Assembly: GCA_022592435.1 (NCBI GenBank)
Contig: JABYQS010000478.1
Span: 1 to 21,102, forward strand
Source of the DNA: Cerioporus squamosus
Lineage: Eukaryota; Basidiomycota; Agaricomycetes; Polyporales; Polyporaceae
Direction of reading: 5' to 3'
Length of the DNA: 21,102 nucleotides
Shown: piece by piece, positions 9,725 through 18,600 of the stretch
Numbering within the stretch: the stretch's first letter is position 1
Layout of the letters: each line of letters opens with the position of its first letter
Program-made: the position numbers and the translations under genes
Notes under the pieces: model-generated
What the model was told of the DNA's origin: nothing
Databases searched by the model: none
What the model saw: only the letters and a program-made list of their open reading frames with translations

Positions 9725-11188
9725 TTAGGTTAGTCTTATGCCAAACTGGAAGCCCGCGATCATTGACGTACCCTCCACGACACCTTGACAATGCGCAACA
9801 AACCCGCCTCCCCGCGGATTCGGTACCGCGTTCTGGAGGCCCCCTTCAATCACCGTGGTATCGCTGATGTCTGCGTTTCTGATCCTGACGTGTTCGAGCA
9901 AACTGAACCGCTCGCGCAAGCAGGGGAGGTCAAGCACCTCCAGGCCAACGATGTCAAGAACTCTCTCGGGCCATTCACTGACACTAGGGTCTCTCCATGG
10001 TTCTACCACACGCCCGGGCCATCATGGATGCAGCGGATCTTCAGACACAGACAGAAGGTAAGAATGAGCAGCGAGCGTGGAGCCGCAGAGAGCACGGTGG
10101 CGTAGAAGGGACGGGGAGGGAAGTCGGCCTGCTCTCCAGGCCGTAGCAAGCGTGCGTATGCGGGCATGCAGAGCTTGAGATCGTGCAGGTGAGTGCATGC
10201 ACCTATGATCGGGCCTAGCAGGCTCTAGTCCTCGGTGGGAGTTCCTGGCATACGGGCAGCGTTACGAGGCAGTAAGCAAGTTTCTGTACCCGTTGAGATG
10301 ACCTGTTCACTCACGACCCATGAACCTGATCGCCCTGTCCATGAAGAGCTACAAGCTCTTCATGGCAGTCCCACGTTCTTCCATCAGCGCGTGAAGCTTC
10401 AGTGCTCGCTCGCGGTCCCCCTAAGGCCACTTCACCGTGAGATGCTCAAGAGCGCCTGGCGCAAGGACGTCGCGCAGATAGTCGGGATTCAGCCAGTACT
10501 TGCCCAAGTCCAACCGGGGTATCGTCATGAGCCTCGGCGCAGGAAAGCTTTCTGGCGGATCCCTGCGGCCCTTCTTGTAACCACCCTTGAGTGAGAAGGT
10601 TTGCGGCGCCACCACAGACAGCACGGCAGAGAGCGTCGAGAACATGGGGAGACCGTAGTTGCGACTGTATCGACCGAAAACTTCGTTGTCATCGTTTTCG
10701 TCATCATCCGGGTAGCGCTTTATGCTCACAACGAGCATTTTCACCGGACGGGAAGGGGTACTGCGTGTGAGGATAGGTGGTGCAGTAGTAGCGACATGCG
10801 TGAGGCGCAGTTCGACTAGCACAGGGAAGTCGGGCAGCATGTCCTTGAGTATGTCGAGGTCGACTTCAATGGTGGACGGTCCTTCCCAGTGCTTCCTATA
10901 GAGTCGCCGGTATCCCGTGAATTCAAGAATCTTGATATGCTGTGCCATGTCTCAGTGAGCACAAAAGCGACTGCGGAAAAGCGCGAAGTGTACCCTGCGA
11001 TAGTTGCGCAGAATCACGACGCGAGGCAAAAAAACTGGCAAGAGTACATCCCGCCAAAATTGTGAGACAGTGGTACAGAACCTGAGCGAATACTTGTCCT
11101 CTGCGTCCGTCAGATAGACGAAGATTTGTCGGAGTAGCTCAGCGGGAAGACGAGCTATAGCGCAAGAAGGATCGCCGGCGTTTGCCAT
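9725..11188 (-). pseudogene. F-box protein 2, pseudogene with four in-frame stops and a frame shift
   Basis: Paralogue of F-box 1 and 3. The F-box is intact (AIARLPAELLRQIFVYLTDAE ..., from residue 10). Exon 1 runs 11188-10315 without any frame shift but contains TGA at 10952-10954 (just before DMAQHIKILEF), TAG at 10421-10423 (after LTVKWP) and TAG at 10349-10351 (after MKSL). The intron 10245-10314 (GTGAGT...ATGCCAG, 70 nt) is at the same place and phase 1 as in the paralogues. Exon 2 has TAG at 10225-10227, then SLLGPIIGACTHLHDLKL, which aligns with the ISACTSLRSFNIEF part of F-box 1. A frame shift lies near 10010, after which VLDIVGLEVLDLPCLRERF continues the family pattern. Sequence either side of each stop still matches the family, so I read these as nonsense mutations rather than introns. 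Stop-codon readthrough is the less likely alternative. Confidence 0.8.
10339..10365. repeat. Perfect 12-bp inverted repeat with a 3-base loop
   Basis: The left arm CCATGAAGAGCT at 10339-10350 and the right arm AGCTCTTCATGG at 10354-10365 are exact reverse complements around the loop ACA. The structure lies inside exon 1 of the F-box 2 pseudogene. The TAG nonsense codon read on the minus strand (10349-10351) falls on the stem-loop junction. Confidence 0.95.
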
Positions 11189-12435
11189 GCTTGCAAAATG
11201 CGCGTGATATGAGTGTTCGCGCAGTTTACATGCACGTCGGGGAACAAGACTCTACCTATCCGTGCTTGATTGTCGAACCGCTTGCAAACCTCGAAACTGG
11301 TCAATCGACGCAGACTGAGGAAGTGTATATGCCAGTTCAAGGCGCTCAGCTTTGGCTCTCCCTGAGCGCTGAGCACTCCTTCTAACTGTGCATCATAAGT
11401 CAGCAACCACTAGAGCTCTGGCACGATCAGACCAAAACCGAACTCACGGATGGTGGTAGATGGGAGACGAGGGCGCACTCCGACAGCCTAGGACAGCCTG
11501 CCAAGACTTGACTGGCAAGCGTCTCGCCTTTAAAAGGCAGTTCGAGACGCCGGCGACGTCAATGACAGTCGTTGTCGTTGCGAGTTGATTGGAACTTGCG
11601 ACAAACCTCCCGGCATCGTGATCAGATACCTAGGCTATTATCCGTCTTCTCGACGTACTTCATATCCGGGAGCTCTGTTTGACGTCTTATCCTTGCTAGC
11701 TTGTTCACTCGTCGAGTTCTCCGTGTGATATGAGCAACTTCCGTACTCTTGCCAGCCAGACGGCCAAGCCTCCCGCGATGCATCTACCCGGAGCAGCACA
11801 GTGGAGGCATCATGATCGCTATGGCGTAGGAGAACATCGTGGACGACAACTAGACCCGCATGGATTCTCTTCCCACTAGGGCTGCTACGTTAGGTCGATG
11901 AACACGCGCTCGGGCGAGCATCTTGGGACAACAGGTGCGTCACCGTCTCCCGCACATACATCTCGCTCTGATCACTCTTCCGCGGCGTGGGCTTTTCAGT
12001 TGCGCCATCGCGAGCCGTGCCCACGCTTCAGACCTGACGACTCCAGCGGTCGCGACGCGATGCCACCTGGGCCTGCATCCACTTTCGCTGTTAGGAGCTC
12101 CAGCTGCCAGGACTCGTACATATTCCTCGCATTACCCTGGGAAGCATCGATCCTGGTAAAGGTGCGACAGCTTTGTCAAGTCGATACCCCGCGCGAGCGC
12201 ATCGCTCACCGTGGCTCTACGTTCCCCTATCCCCTATCCCCTCTCCCGAACCCCCTACCACGACCTCATTGGAAAGTCGCGATATTGGGTCCTTCCATTT
12301 ACCTTCTATACGGACCGCGCTACTGCAGAGATCTATACCATCGCAACTGCCCTGCCGTGCCCTCGATCATAAGTGCCACTCAAAGGCGAAGCCGAGTGCG
12401 GGGACACTACTCGAGTCTTTGCCGAGCGCAAGGAC
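11189..12435. other. Gap between F-box 2 and the methyltransferase
   Basis: About 1.2 kb. The first part should carry the F-box 2 promoter; the last part is the 3' flank of the methyltransferase. A 189-codon plus-strand frame at 11898-12467 was judged chance (Pro/Ser/Arg-rich, no motif, running into the methyltransferase antisense). The unit CCCCTAT is repeated twice at about 12224-12237. A nested hairpin lies at 11520-11549. Confidence 0.5.
11520..11549. repeat. Nested inverted repeat (hairpin-forming)
   Basis: Outer arms CGTCTCG (11520-11526) and CGAGACG (11543-11549) enclose an inner inverted repeat GCCTTT-A-AAAGGC (11526-11538). It lies about 330 bases upstream of the F-box 2 start in non-coding DNA. 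It could be a protein-binding site or a chance structure; no role is implied. Confidence 0.6.
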
Positions 12436-13386
12436 TCATGCCTTGCTCGCTGGGACTCTCGCAGTAATGCACCATGCCTCCCAGTCCAGCGGGATCTCCC
12501 CATTCCCAAAACGGCTCTTCAGCTCCTCCAGCAAGGCCACGTCTATGTGCGGGCTGACCGTGGCCTTCTCCTCCTCGCTCCACACATTCCCCAGCATCGT
12601 CATCGTCATGCCGCCGTACGCCTTCACGTATTCCTCGGAGTTCTGCACCTTGGTTGTGTTCTTGTGCAAGACGATCTGCACGTCCTTAAAACCGGTCTTC
12701 CGCATCTCCTCCTCGACGAACGCCATGTCCGCCCAGTTGTCGTTCTCTATGGGATCCTTCAGGAACGCCTTTGTGAACTCAGCGAAGGGCGTCACGCGCG
12801 GGGCCCCGGGGATACGCGCGACTGCGGCCGTGGCAATGGGGAACCACCCGACGTGCTGCCAGATTGTGAGGGCGGTGATGCCGGAGGGACGGAGGACACG
12901 GTAGGACTCGGCGAGGAGGGCTCGCGGGTTGGGGACGGGGATGAGAGCGAAGTTCGTGATGACGTGCGTGAAGTGGTTCGAGGGTAAGTCCATCTTCTGC
13001 TCGTTGTCAGAACCATCGTCAGTGTTAGCCCCTATCCGCGCAACGCGAGCAGGCGAGCGGCGAGCAAGACGTACCTGCGCGTCGACGAGCTTCGCGCTCG
13101 CACTCGTCCATCCATCCTGCTCGATCCGCTCTTGCACGCTTTTCACCATTCCTGGGGAGAAGTCCCCGCAGACGACATGCAGCCTGGCCTTTGCGGCGGG
13201 CGGCAAGGTCCCGTAGATGTTGAGCGTCACGACGCCGGTTCCGCATGCGTTGTCGAGGACGACGAGCTCCTCATTCCCGTCGGCGTGGTCGAGGCCGCAC
13301 TGCCGGATGAGGTGCAGCGCGAAGGGGCTGGTGATGGCCTCGCCGGCCTTGTATTTCTTCGCGATGTCGGGGCTTTGCCAGTCCAT
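12436..13386 (-). CDS. Class I SAM-dependent methyltransferase, one intron, intact
   Basis: Methyltransferase that would move a methyl group from S-adenosylmethionine to an unknown small molecule; UbiE/Coq5-like fold, common in fungal secondary metabolism. Motif I VLDNACGTG lies at residues 43-51; the acidic loop CGDFSPGMV follows; ITNFALIPVPNPRALLAESYRV and LRPSGITALTIWQHVGW are the motif II/III region. The unspliced frame codes 316 aa. I infer an intron at 12997-13074 (GTACGT ... CTAAC/CTGAC ... GAGCAG, 78 nt) because it contains branch-site motifs and removes 26 residues of low family likeness, giving 290 aa. The start codon is at 13384-13386, and a TATA box lies about 65 bases upstream. 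It sits between F-box pseudogene 2 and F-box 3. All visible motifs are intact; no membrane segment or signal peptide was seen. Confidence 0.93.
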   Translation of the reverse strand: MDWQSPDIAKKYKAGEAITSPFALHLIRQCGLDHADGNEELVVLDNACGTGVVTLNIYGTLPPAAKARLHVVCGDFSPGMVKSVQERIEQDGWTSASAKLVDAQVRLARRSPARVARIGANTDDGSDNEQKMDLPSNHFTHVITNFALIPVPNPRALLAESYRVLRPSGITALTIWQHVGWFPIATAAVARIPGAPRVTPFAEFTKAFLKDPIENDNWADMAFVEEEMRKTGFKDVQIVLHKNTTKVQNSEEYVKAYGGMTMTMLGNVWSEEEKATVSPHIDVALLEELKSRFGNGEIPLDWEAWCITARVPASKA

Positions 13387-13450
13387 GGTCGTCGCTCGCG
13401 TTCGTGGTTCTGTGGGAAGTGTAGTGTGAGGAACGGAGAAGTTTGGCAGT

Positions 13451-13459
13451 CTTTATATA
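13451..13459 (-). promoter_or_regulatory. TATA box of the methyltransferase
   Basis: Read on the minus strand the site is TATATAAAG, about 65 bases upstream of the start codon at 13386. This is a near-perfect TATA element at a normal fungal distance. Confidence 0.75.
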
Positions 13460-14376
13460 CGACTGCGAACGCCAGCGGCCCCTAGCGATCGCTCCCTCCT
13501 GTAAGCGTACGACTTGGCCGACTGACTACGGGTGCTTCGCGAGCACCCCTCACCATTCTATCCCAGGTACGGGGAACAGTCAACCTCCTGAGAACCGCAT
13601 GCTCAAGCCGGTTTCACAGCGTGTCGTTCCAGTCGTTCTTACTAACACCATATCAAATCCGTGCCGCCGAGCAACTGGGAGGGTCCTCCAAGGCGCGAGG
13701 CTGAAGCTGGATACCTCGAGCAAATCAGACATATCGCATTCGCAACCAATGGCAGACGGTTACTCAGCAAGCACGCATATTGAAGGACCTAGGGTTTTCC
13801 GGGTTACAAGGCCGTCAGTGAGAATGTTAGAGAGGATGGTCGTCAGTGTGCGAGGTCTTAGCGCGCCAGTAGGTATGCTTTCTTGGTGAGATTTTGGGGT
13901 TCCAAGGGTACACGGAGTCAGGGAATGCATGTGGATCGGCAGGACGCGGATGGGACTCCAACTCATAGGAGGTAGCTCTGCAACACACGGAGTAGAGGGA
14001 GTCAGACGGAACTGGACAGTGATGTGTCAGTTGGAGGTACGTGGAGACTCACGTACAATAATGCCACCTCCCCCCTTGCCCTCCGCCACTCCGGCTGCAT
14101 CGTGCTGGAGTCGCAACGACAATATCGACACCCCGCTGATGGAACTCGCAGACCATGCAGGATACCAAATACCCCCCCCCTTCGACCTTGCACATAACGA
14201 CCCACATCTGCTTGATCAACAGCAACCAGATGGAGCAGAACGACTGTGTTGGTCGAGGAGACTTTGTTCTATCGTGCAGGAGGGTGGCCCGTGCGGACAT
14301 TGTCTCCAGTGGCTCATGCATTGTTCAAGTCACCACTGTCGCGATGCCCGCACATGGCTCGGTTTGTCCAGCATCA
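13460..14376. other. Intergenic region between the divergent methyltransferase and F-box 3
   Basis: About 900 bases with no gene recognised. Plus-strand frames near 13443-13889 and 13929-14552 give translations without family motifs and were not called. A run of nine C lies at 14172-14180. The region should contain the two divergent promoters. Confidence 0.5.
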
Positions 14377-14383
14377 CTATAAG
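14377..14383 (+). promoter_or_regulatory. Possible TATA box of F-box 3
   Basis: CTATAAG lies 162 bases before the start codon at 14545. The distance becomes normal if the putative 53-nt 5' UTR intron at 14476-14528 (GTACGT...CTCTGCAG) is removed. The assignment is inferred from position only. Confidence 0.4.
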
Positions 14384-14544
14384 TCGTCGATCTGCGCTGA
14401 CACTTCCCTCTATCTCAGTCGCATTCTACCTTTCACTTGTCGATAGTACACATTCCAACTTCTATCTGCCGACCTGTACGTACCCTCGGTGCTCAACAAT
14501 AACTGTCCCTCATGCGATGTCTCTGCAGGGTGACCCTCACGCTC

Positions 14545-15916
14545 ATGGCTAGGACCCACCTTCGACGCGCCACCATAGAGAGGCTGCCCGTGGAACTGCG
14601 CACCATGGTGCTGAAGTTCCTCGGCCCGGACAAGCGGAGCCTCTCGTCTTGCTCGATGTTGTCGAGTGATTGGAGATCTCTCGCTCTACCCTTCCTCTTT
14701 GCGTACATCAAGGCAAAGTCGAACACAACGTTCAGTGACCTATTCGCCTTCCTGGTCGACCACCCATCCCTCGCGAAGCTTGTGAAGACCATCTCCTTCC
14801 ACCGGAGTATACAACGCACTCGTTATTCTGTCCCCGGTGCTGGACTTGACCTGGTCATGTTCCACGATGATCGCCCATCGTTCGATTGCGCCGCGTTCAC
14901 TGCCGTTCTCCCCCATCTGACCGCGTTGCAGAATCTGGCCTTCGAGGACATCAAAGTGCTCAAGCGTGTCCCGTCGGAGTGGCAAGTCGGCAACCCGGTC
15001 GCTCCATTCGTGCTTCACCAACTCGATTTAAACTGCAACTCCACGCTCCCTCTCCTTCCTATACTCCTATCGGTATTCTCCGTCAAGACCGTCCAGTTTG
15101 GACGCATCGTCTTGCAAGATGGCGTCCTCCCGGTTGCCCTCCGCGAGCACCTCGGCACGGTTGTCATTCCGAACCTCGTCATCGCTCGGCACGCCACTGC
15201 ACTCTTAGGCCCTCTTCGAAACGTCATTCACCACGGTCGCCTGCGCTCCCTGACTGTGGCTATCGATGCTGTCAAGCAGTACGACTCGCTATGCTCGTTC
15301 ATTCGCGAAGCTGCGCCTGCCCTCACGGCTATCGACCTTGACCTGTCGCACCTCGTGCATGAGGCCACCAAACGATGGCATGGTGCGTGTTGTGCACTCT
15401 TCTCACTCCGTCACGACCGTGCTGATGCCAGTAATCATGCATGGCCCAGTCGACCACCGTCCTCTCGTGCGGTGGGCCAACCTCGGAGAAGCGCTGCCGA
15501 CCTGTCAGGCTCTCGAGACCCTCCGCATCGTCGTTCCAGTCAAGCGGCCGTCGGAGATCTGCACGATGTTTGACCGCGCTGAGGACGACCCTCGCTCGTC
15601 GCTCTTCAGTGGTATCACCGCGCACCTCCCTAGGACGCTCCGCGAGGTGACCGTGTGCCTTGCTTGCGACGGATTCAGCGATTCTATGAAGCCCTTCTTC
15701 ACGAACGGGACGAAGCCGGAGCTCTGGGATTTGGCGACACTCGATACTGCGCTGTCTCCAGAGACCTTGGTGGAGCTGCAGGTCGTGAAAGTCGTCGTAC
15801 AACTCTCGGACGCCATGGGTCGTCGTATGGACATTCCTTGCTTGCAGAAGGCGATCATAGAGGCGTTGCCAGAGCTCTCGGCAGGCGCGTTACTGCGGGT
15901 CGTCTCTCATGGCTAG
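14545..15916 (+). CDS. F-box protein 3, one intron, intact
   Basis: Putative SCF ubiquitin-ligase adaptor, 440 aa, the only unbroken copy of the local F-box family. Exons are 14545-15382 and 15432-15916; the intron 15383-15431 (GTGCGT...GCCAG, 49 nt) is phase 1 at the same place as in copies 1 and 2. The F-box spans about residues 11-55 (IERLPVELRTMVLKFL ... SSDWRSLALPFLF). The rest is leucine-rich with repeating hydrophobic strands (LTALQNLAFEDIKVL, GRLRSLTVAI, LPTCQALETLRIVV, LPRTLREVTVCL), which should form the substrate-binding part. I chose ATG 14545 (CTCATGGCT) because an upstream in-frame ATG at 14512 lies within a probable 5' UTR intron (14476-14528). The protein ends VVSHG before TAG. 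The three copies are clearly diverged from one another, so the duplications are not recent. Targets are unknown. Confidence 0.88.
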
Positions 15917-16376
15917 GTGATGACTGGGATGTAAACTCGTAGACATGCTTCCCGTGTCATCGCCGCTCCTGTTGTAGCATGTAGCTGTACGCTTACCGCG
16001 AATGCAAGGTCCTGAGGATCTCTGGCGAGGAAGTAGGCCCGCTCAAGCGTCCGCATGCAGCTACTCTTATCTGAGATGGAGGGCGATGCTGGCCACGTGG
16101 ATGCGTAACAATAGACGCCCCTGGTACTGTAGTAACCGCACCGTTCAACGGGACCTCCAACTTCGCGCTGTAGATGTTGAACGTTGAACAACTCCTCCTC
16201 TCAATATCCACCTGGGCGCCGATGATCAGGCCGGCCTCTCTCTCAGCGAGTTTGCGAAGGTCATGCAGTGATTAAGCCTGCATTCGGGCTTGTTGATACG
16301 ACCATAAGTCGATTCATTGACTCATCCCGGGTCGACGGGTCCCTACCATGCCGACGGCACACTTCGATCGTCGTGA
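15917..16376. other. Unassigned stretch after F-box 3
   Basis: About 460 bases. On the minus strand, pieces such as RTLERAYFLARDPQDLAFA (about 16000-16060) look mildly protein-like, but no continuous spliced gene or family could be built. This may be a decayed exon or chance. Confidence 0.3.
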
Positions 16377-16769
16377 ATGTTGTATGGCAAGAGGTGAGTG
16401 ACTTATTCCGAAGATTGGTTTCTCCGCACTTACCCCTAACAGTATCTCAGTCAACATCCGTCCCCATCATGCAGATTATGCGGAGCAATTCCTAGCAACA
16501 ACTCGACACACCCTGCGGTCATCGATGGCAAAACGCGGAACACCAGAGAACTGGACGGCATATGGATAAGTGATTACCAAGAGGATCGGAAGGTGCGCTA
16601 CGCCATGCTTTCGCGTTCTGTGGTTCTATTGGTGTTCACGAAGAGGCTTCTTCATGCTCAGAATCGATACCTTGGGACATACGCCATGCCAGCGTACTTT
16701 ACAATGGCGGGCCAACCAGCATCTCCGATACAGCATACGGTCGGTGACTCGAAGCCCAGCTCGGGCTGA
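16377..16769 (+). CDS. Hypothetical spliced small protein, 111 aa
   Basis: Not recognised. A strong fungal intron at 16394-16450 (GTGAGT ... CCCTAACAG ... TCTCAG, 57 nt) joins a 17-base exon starting at ATG 16377 to a 316-base open exon ending at TGA 16767-16769. The product has a CxxC pair at residues 13 and 16 (SCRLCG), then HPAVIDGKTRNTRELDGIW, a charged part (YQEDRKVRY) and a short hydrophobic segment (SVVLLVF). A competing reading uses the same intron with ATG 16348 and a different phase, ending at TAA 16567-16569 (54 aa). The gene could also be a fragment with further exons outside these limits. It is not supported by any known family; splice signals and the length of the open exon are the only support. 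Confidence 0.3.
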
Positions 16770-17426
16770 CATCGATGCTAGCAATGGCGCGCATATGTTC
16801 ACGAAGATGTCATCATGGCGATTCAAGGTATGTTCCAGCCCTTGGGTACCAGAATTTGTACTGGAGTGATTGTCGCCCTGCACATACTCCTTCTCACTCC
16901 GATAGTCTTGCACAATTACGTAGGGACGTACCCTGGGAGAGCCACGACGTGTCCAGTGGACCTCTGCACCCGCAAACTGCAAGTGTCTATCCCGAATGCG
17001 GCCTGTTGCATAACATCGATGCGCCAGCTAGGTAATGCATGACCTCCAAGGTGTGGGACCCATCATCTTTATGCCGGCATCGTAGCATGAGCTGCCTGCC
17101 CACTTCCGAAGGCGTCGTATGGATGACTGTCCGGACAGGGACACTACGAGCTCTTCAACTGAACCATGCCACCTTGTGATCTGGTACGATAGCCTCCGAC
17201 CTTCTGTGTTCAGCGGTTATTGATGAAAGCGGGGCTGGCGTTATCTCGGCACTCCTCCCCCTGTCGTACCACGAAATTTTCTTCGTTAGCAGGCCACAAT
17301 GTCTCCATATCGAATGGTTGACTAGCGAACCGCGCGGAACCGTCCATCGCACAATCACAAGGACTGTGCACGATAACCAGAAGTTCCGAAGTGTGGCCTT
17401 GGCTGCACTCGCTCAAGCTAGATTGC
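16770..17426. other. Unassigned stretch
   Basis: A possible donor GTATGT at about 16830 and several short frames were seen, but no gene could be assembled. The 12-bp palindrome CTGTCCGGACAG lies at 17127-17138. Confidence 0.35.
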
Positions 17427-18600
17427 TGCCCTGAGTCAAAGGCACCAGATGTCCAAGCTCTAACAGTACGTACCGGAGTGGGCATTCAGCGTATTTTCTG
17501 CCTTCTCACTTCGGATCCGGTCCGGTTTTCCTCAGCCTCTGCGACCCGAAGCCCGACTCCGGCTTTGCCACGGCCCTCCGCGACCTAGCAAACAGACTCA
17601 GTGACTCCGGATGCCTCCTCTGCCTTATCGTGAACCGCGTGAAGCTCGTCGTCATCCCACGTGCTGCGACTCACCATCCTTGTCGCTGTGGCGTGGTCGT
17701 GTGAGGTCCCCGGTGCTCGGAGACCATGACGGCGACTTCGAGGACCTGAAGGATGCATCCGACTGCAAAACAGGCTACTTTCCGGCCTTCTCGCGGTATG
17801 GCAACAATTCACTGTTGCTCGAAGGACCCGGACTGCAGCGCATGGCAGGCCGTCTCTCTACAAATGGGTCTCTCGTGCAACATCGTAATACGTACCACCG
17901 GGACGACGGCTCGTGAAGCGTTTCAAGCTCACGACGTTCGCCTCGCAAACCATTTAGCAGCAGCGGACGAATATGTTCTTCAGCAGATCGCCTATGCCGA
18001 TGCCGACGCCACACCAACTGACCAGAAGTGAAGCTTGTGCGCTCCTGAGGTCCTTCTGCCCCTCAGACGGGACATGCAAGATCCGAAGTATGTGAATGTT
18101 CTTTGTCCCGCTTTACGTCACTATGCATGCTCGTGGCTCACCGACAAGTTGCTGGTGTTACAGTGACGCCTTCCCTAGGCGTACCGTATCGGCGCGCTCG
18201 CTGCATCGACGGTGGCGCTCCTGCGTAGCAAGCCTCCTAAGTTCCGCACGCTGCCCGAGTCAAATCTGGATCTCGCAAGACTCCGCCCGACGAAGCTTCA
18301 CCGGCTTTGCGTCCGTGTGAGAACAGTACCGCACGAAGCTTTCATCGATGGCTCGGACCGGTCGCGCGCTCTCGACAGTGGTGGTCCCCACGACGCAATC
18401 ATCCTAGCCTCTCGAGGACTCCGCCATGGCGGAAAGTGCTTGTTCGCGAACTGTGGCATATCTTCGACATTGGCAATGTCATGTACACGTGTGAGTCGTC
18501 GTGTTTCCATCCCCACGCCATGACCACTGACACGACAAAGTTTACGGAGGATCATGCAGGTCCGGCAGCCCTCTGCGCGATATGCGCGAGCACCTTCTGA
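17427..18600 (+). pseudogene. Possible broken gene of unknown family
   Basis: A series of protein-like plus-strand frames that do not join. One runs from about 17433 to 17703 without any ATG near its start and contains PVFLSLCDPKPDSGFATAL and LIVNRVKLVVIP. Others contain DGDFEDLKDASDCKTGYF (about 17728), AHDVRLANHLAAADEYVLQQ (about 17930), LPESNLDLARLRPTKLHRL (about 18250) and VRELWHIFDIGNVMY (about 18447). Composition resembles real coding DNA, but the frames change often and no family was recognised. It could be a gene with many introns, a decayed gene, or partly chance. No F-box or transposon motif was found in it. Confidence 0.25.

Noticed and set aside
12222..12240. CCCCTAT repeats as telomere-like sequence
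   Set aside because: Only two units, and the unit is not the fungal telomere repeat CCCTAA.
11898..12467. 189-codon plus-strand frame before the methyltransferase
   Set aside because: Composition is Pro/Ser/Arg-rich without motif and its end overlaps the methyltransferase on the other strand.
12373..12987. 204-codon plus-strand frame inside the methyltransferase
   Set aside because: Fully antisense to a well supported gene with motif I and a TATA box.
22..13386. AKR, SDR and methyltransferase as a secondary-metabolite gene cluster
   Set aside because: No backbone enzyme (PKS, NRPS, terpene synthase), transporter or P450 is present, and a sorting nexin and F-box genes lie between. Tailoring-type enzymes alone do not make a cluster.
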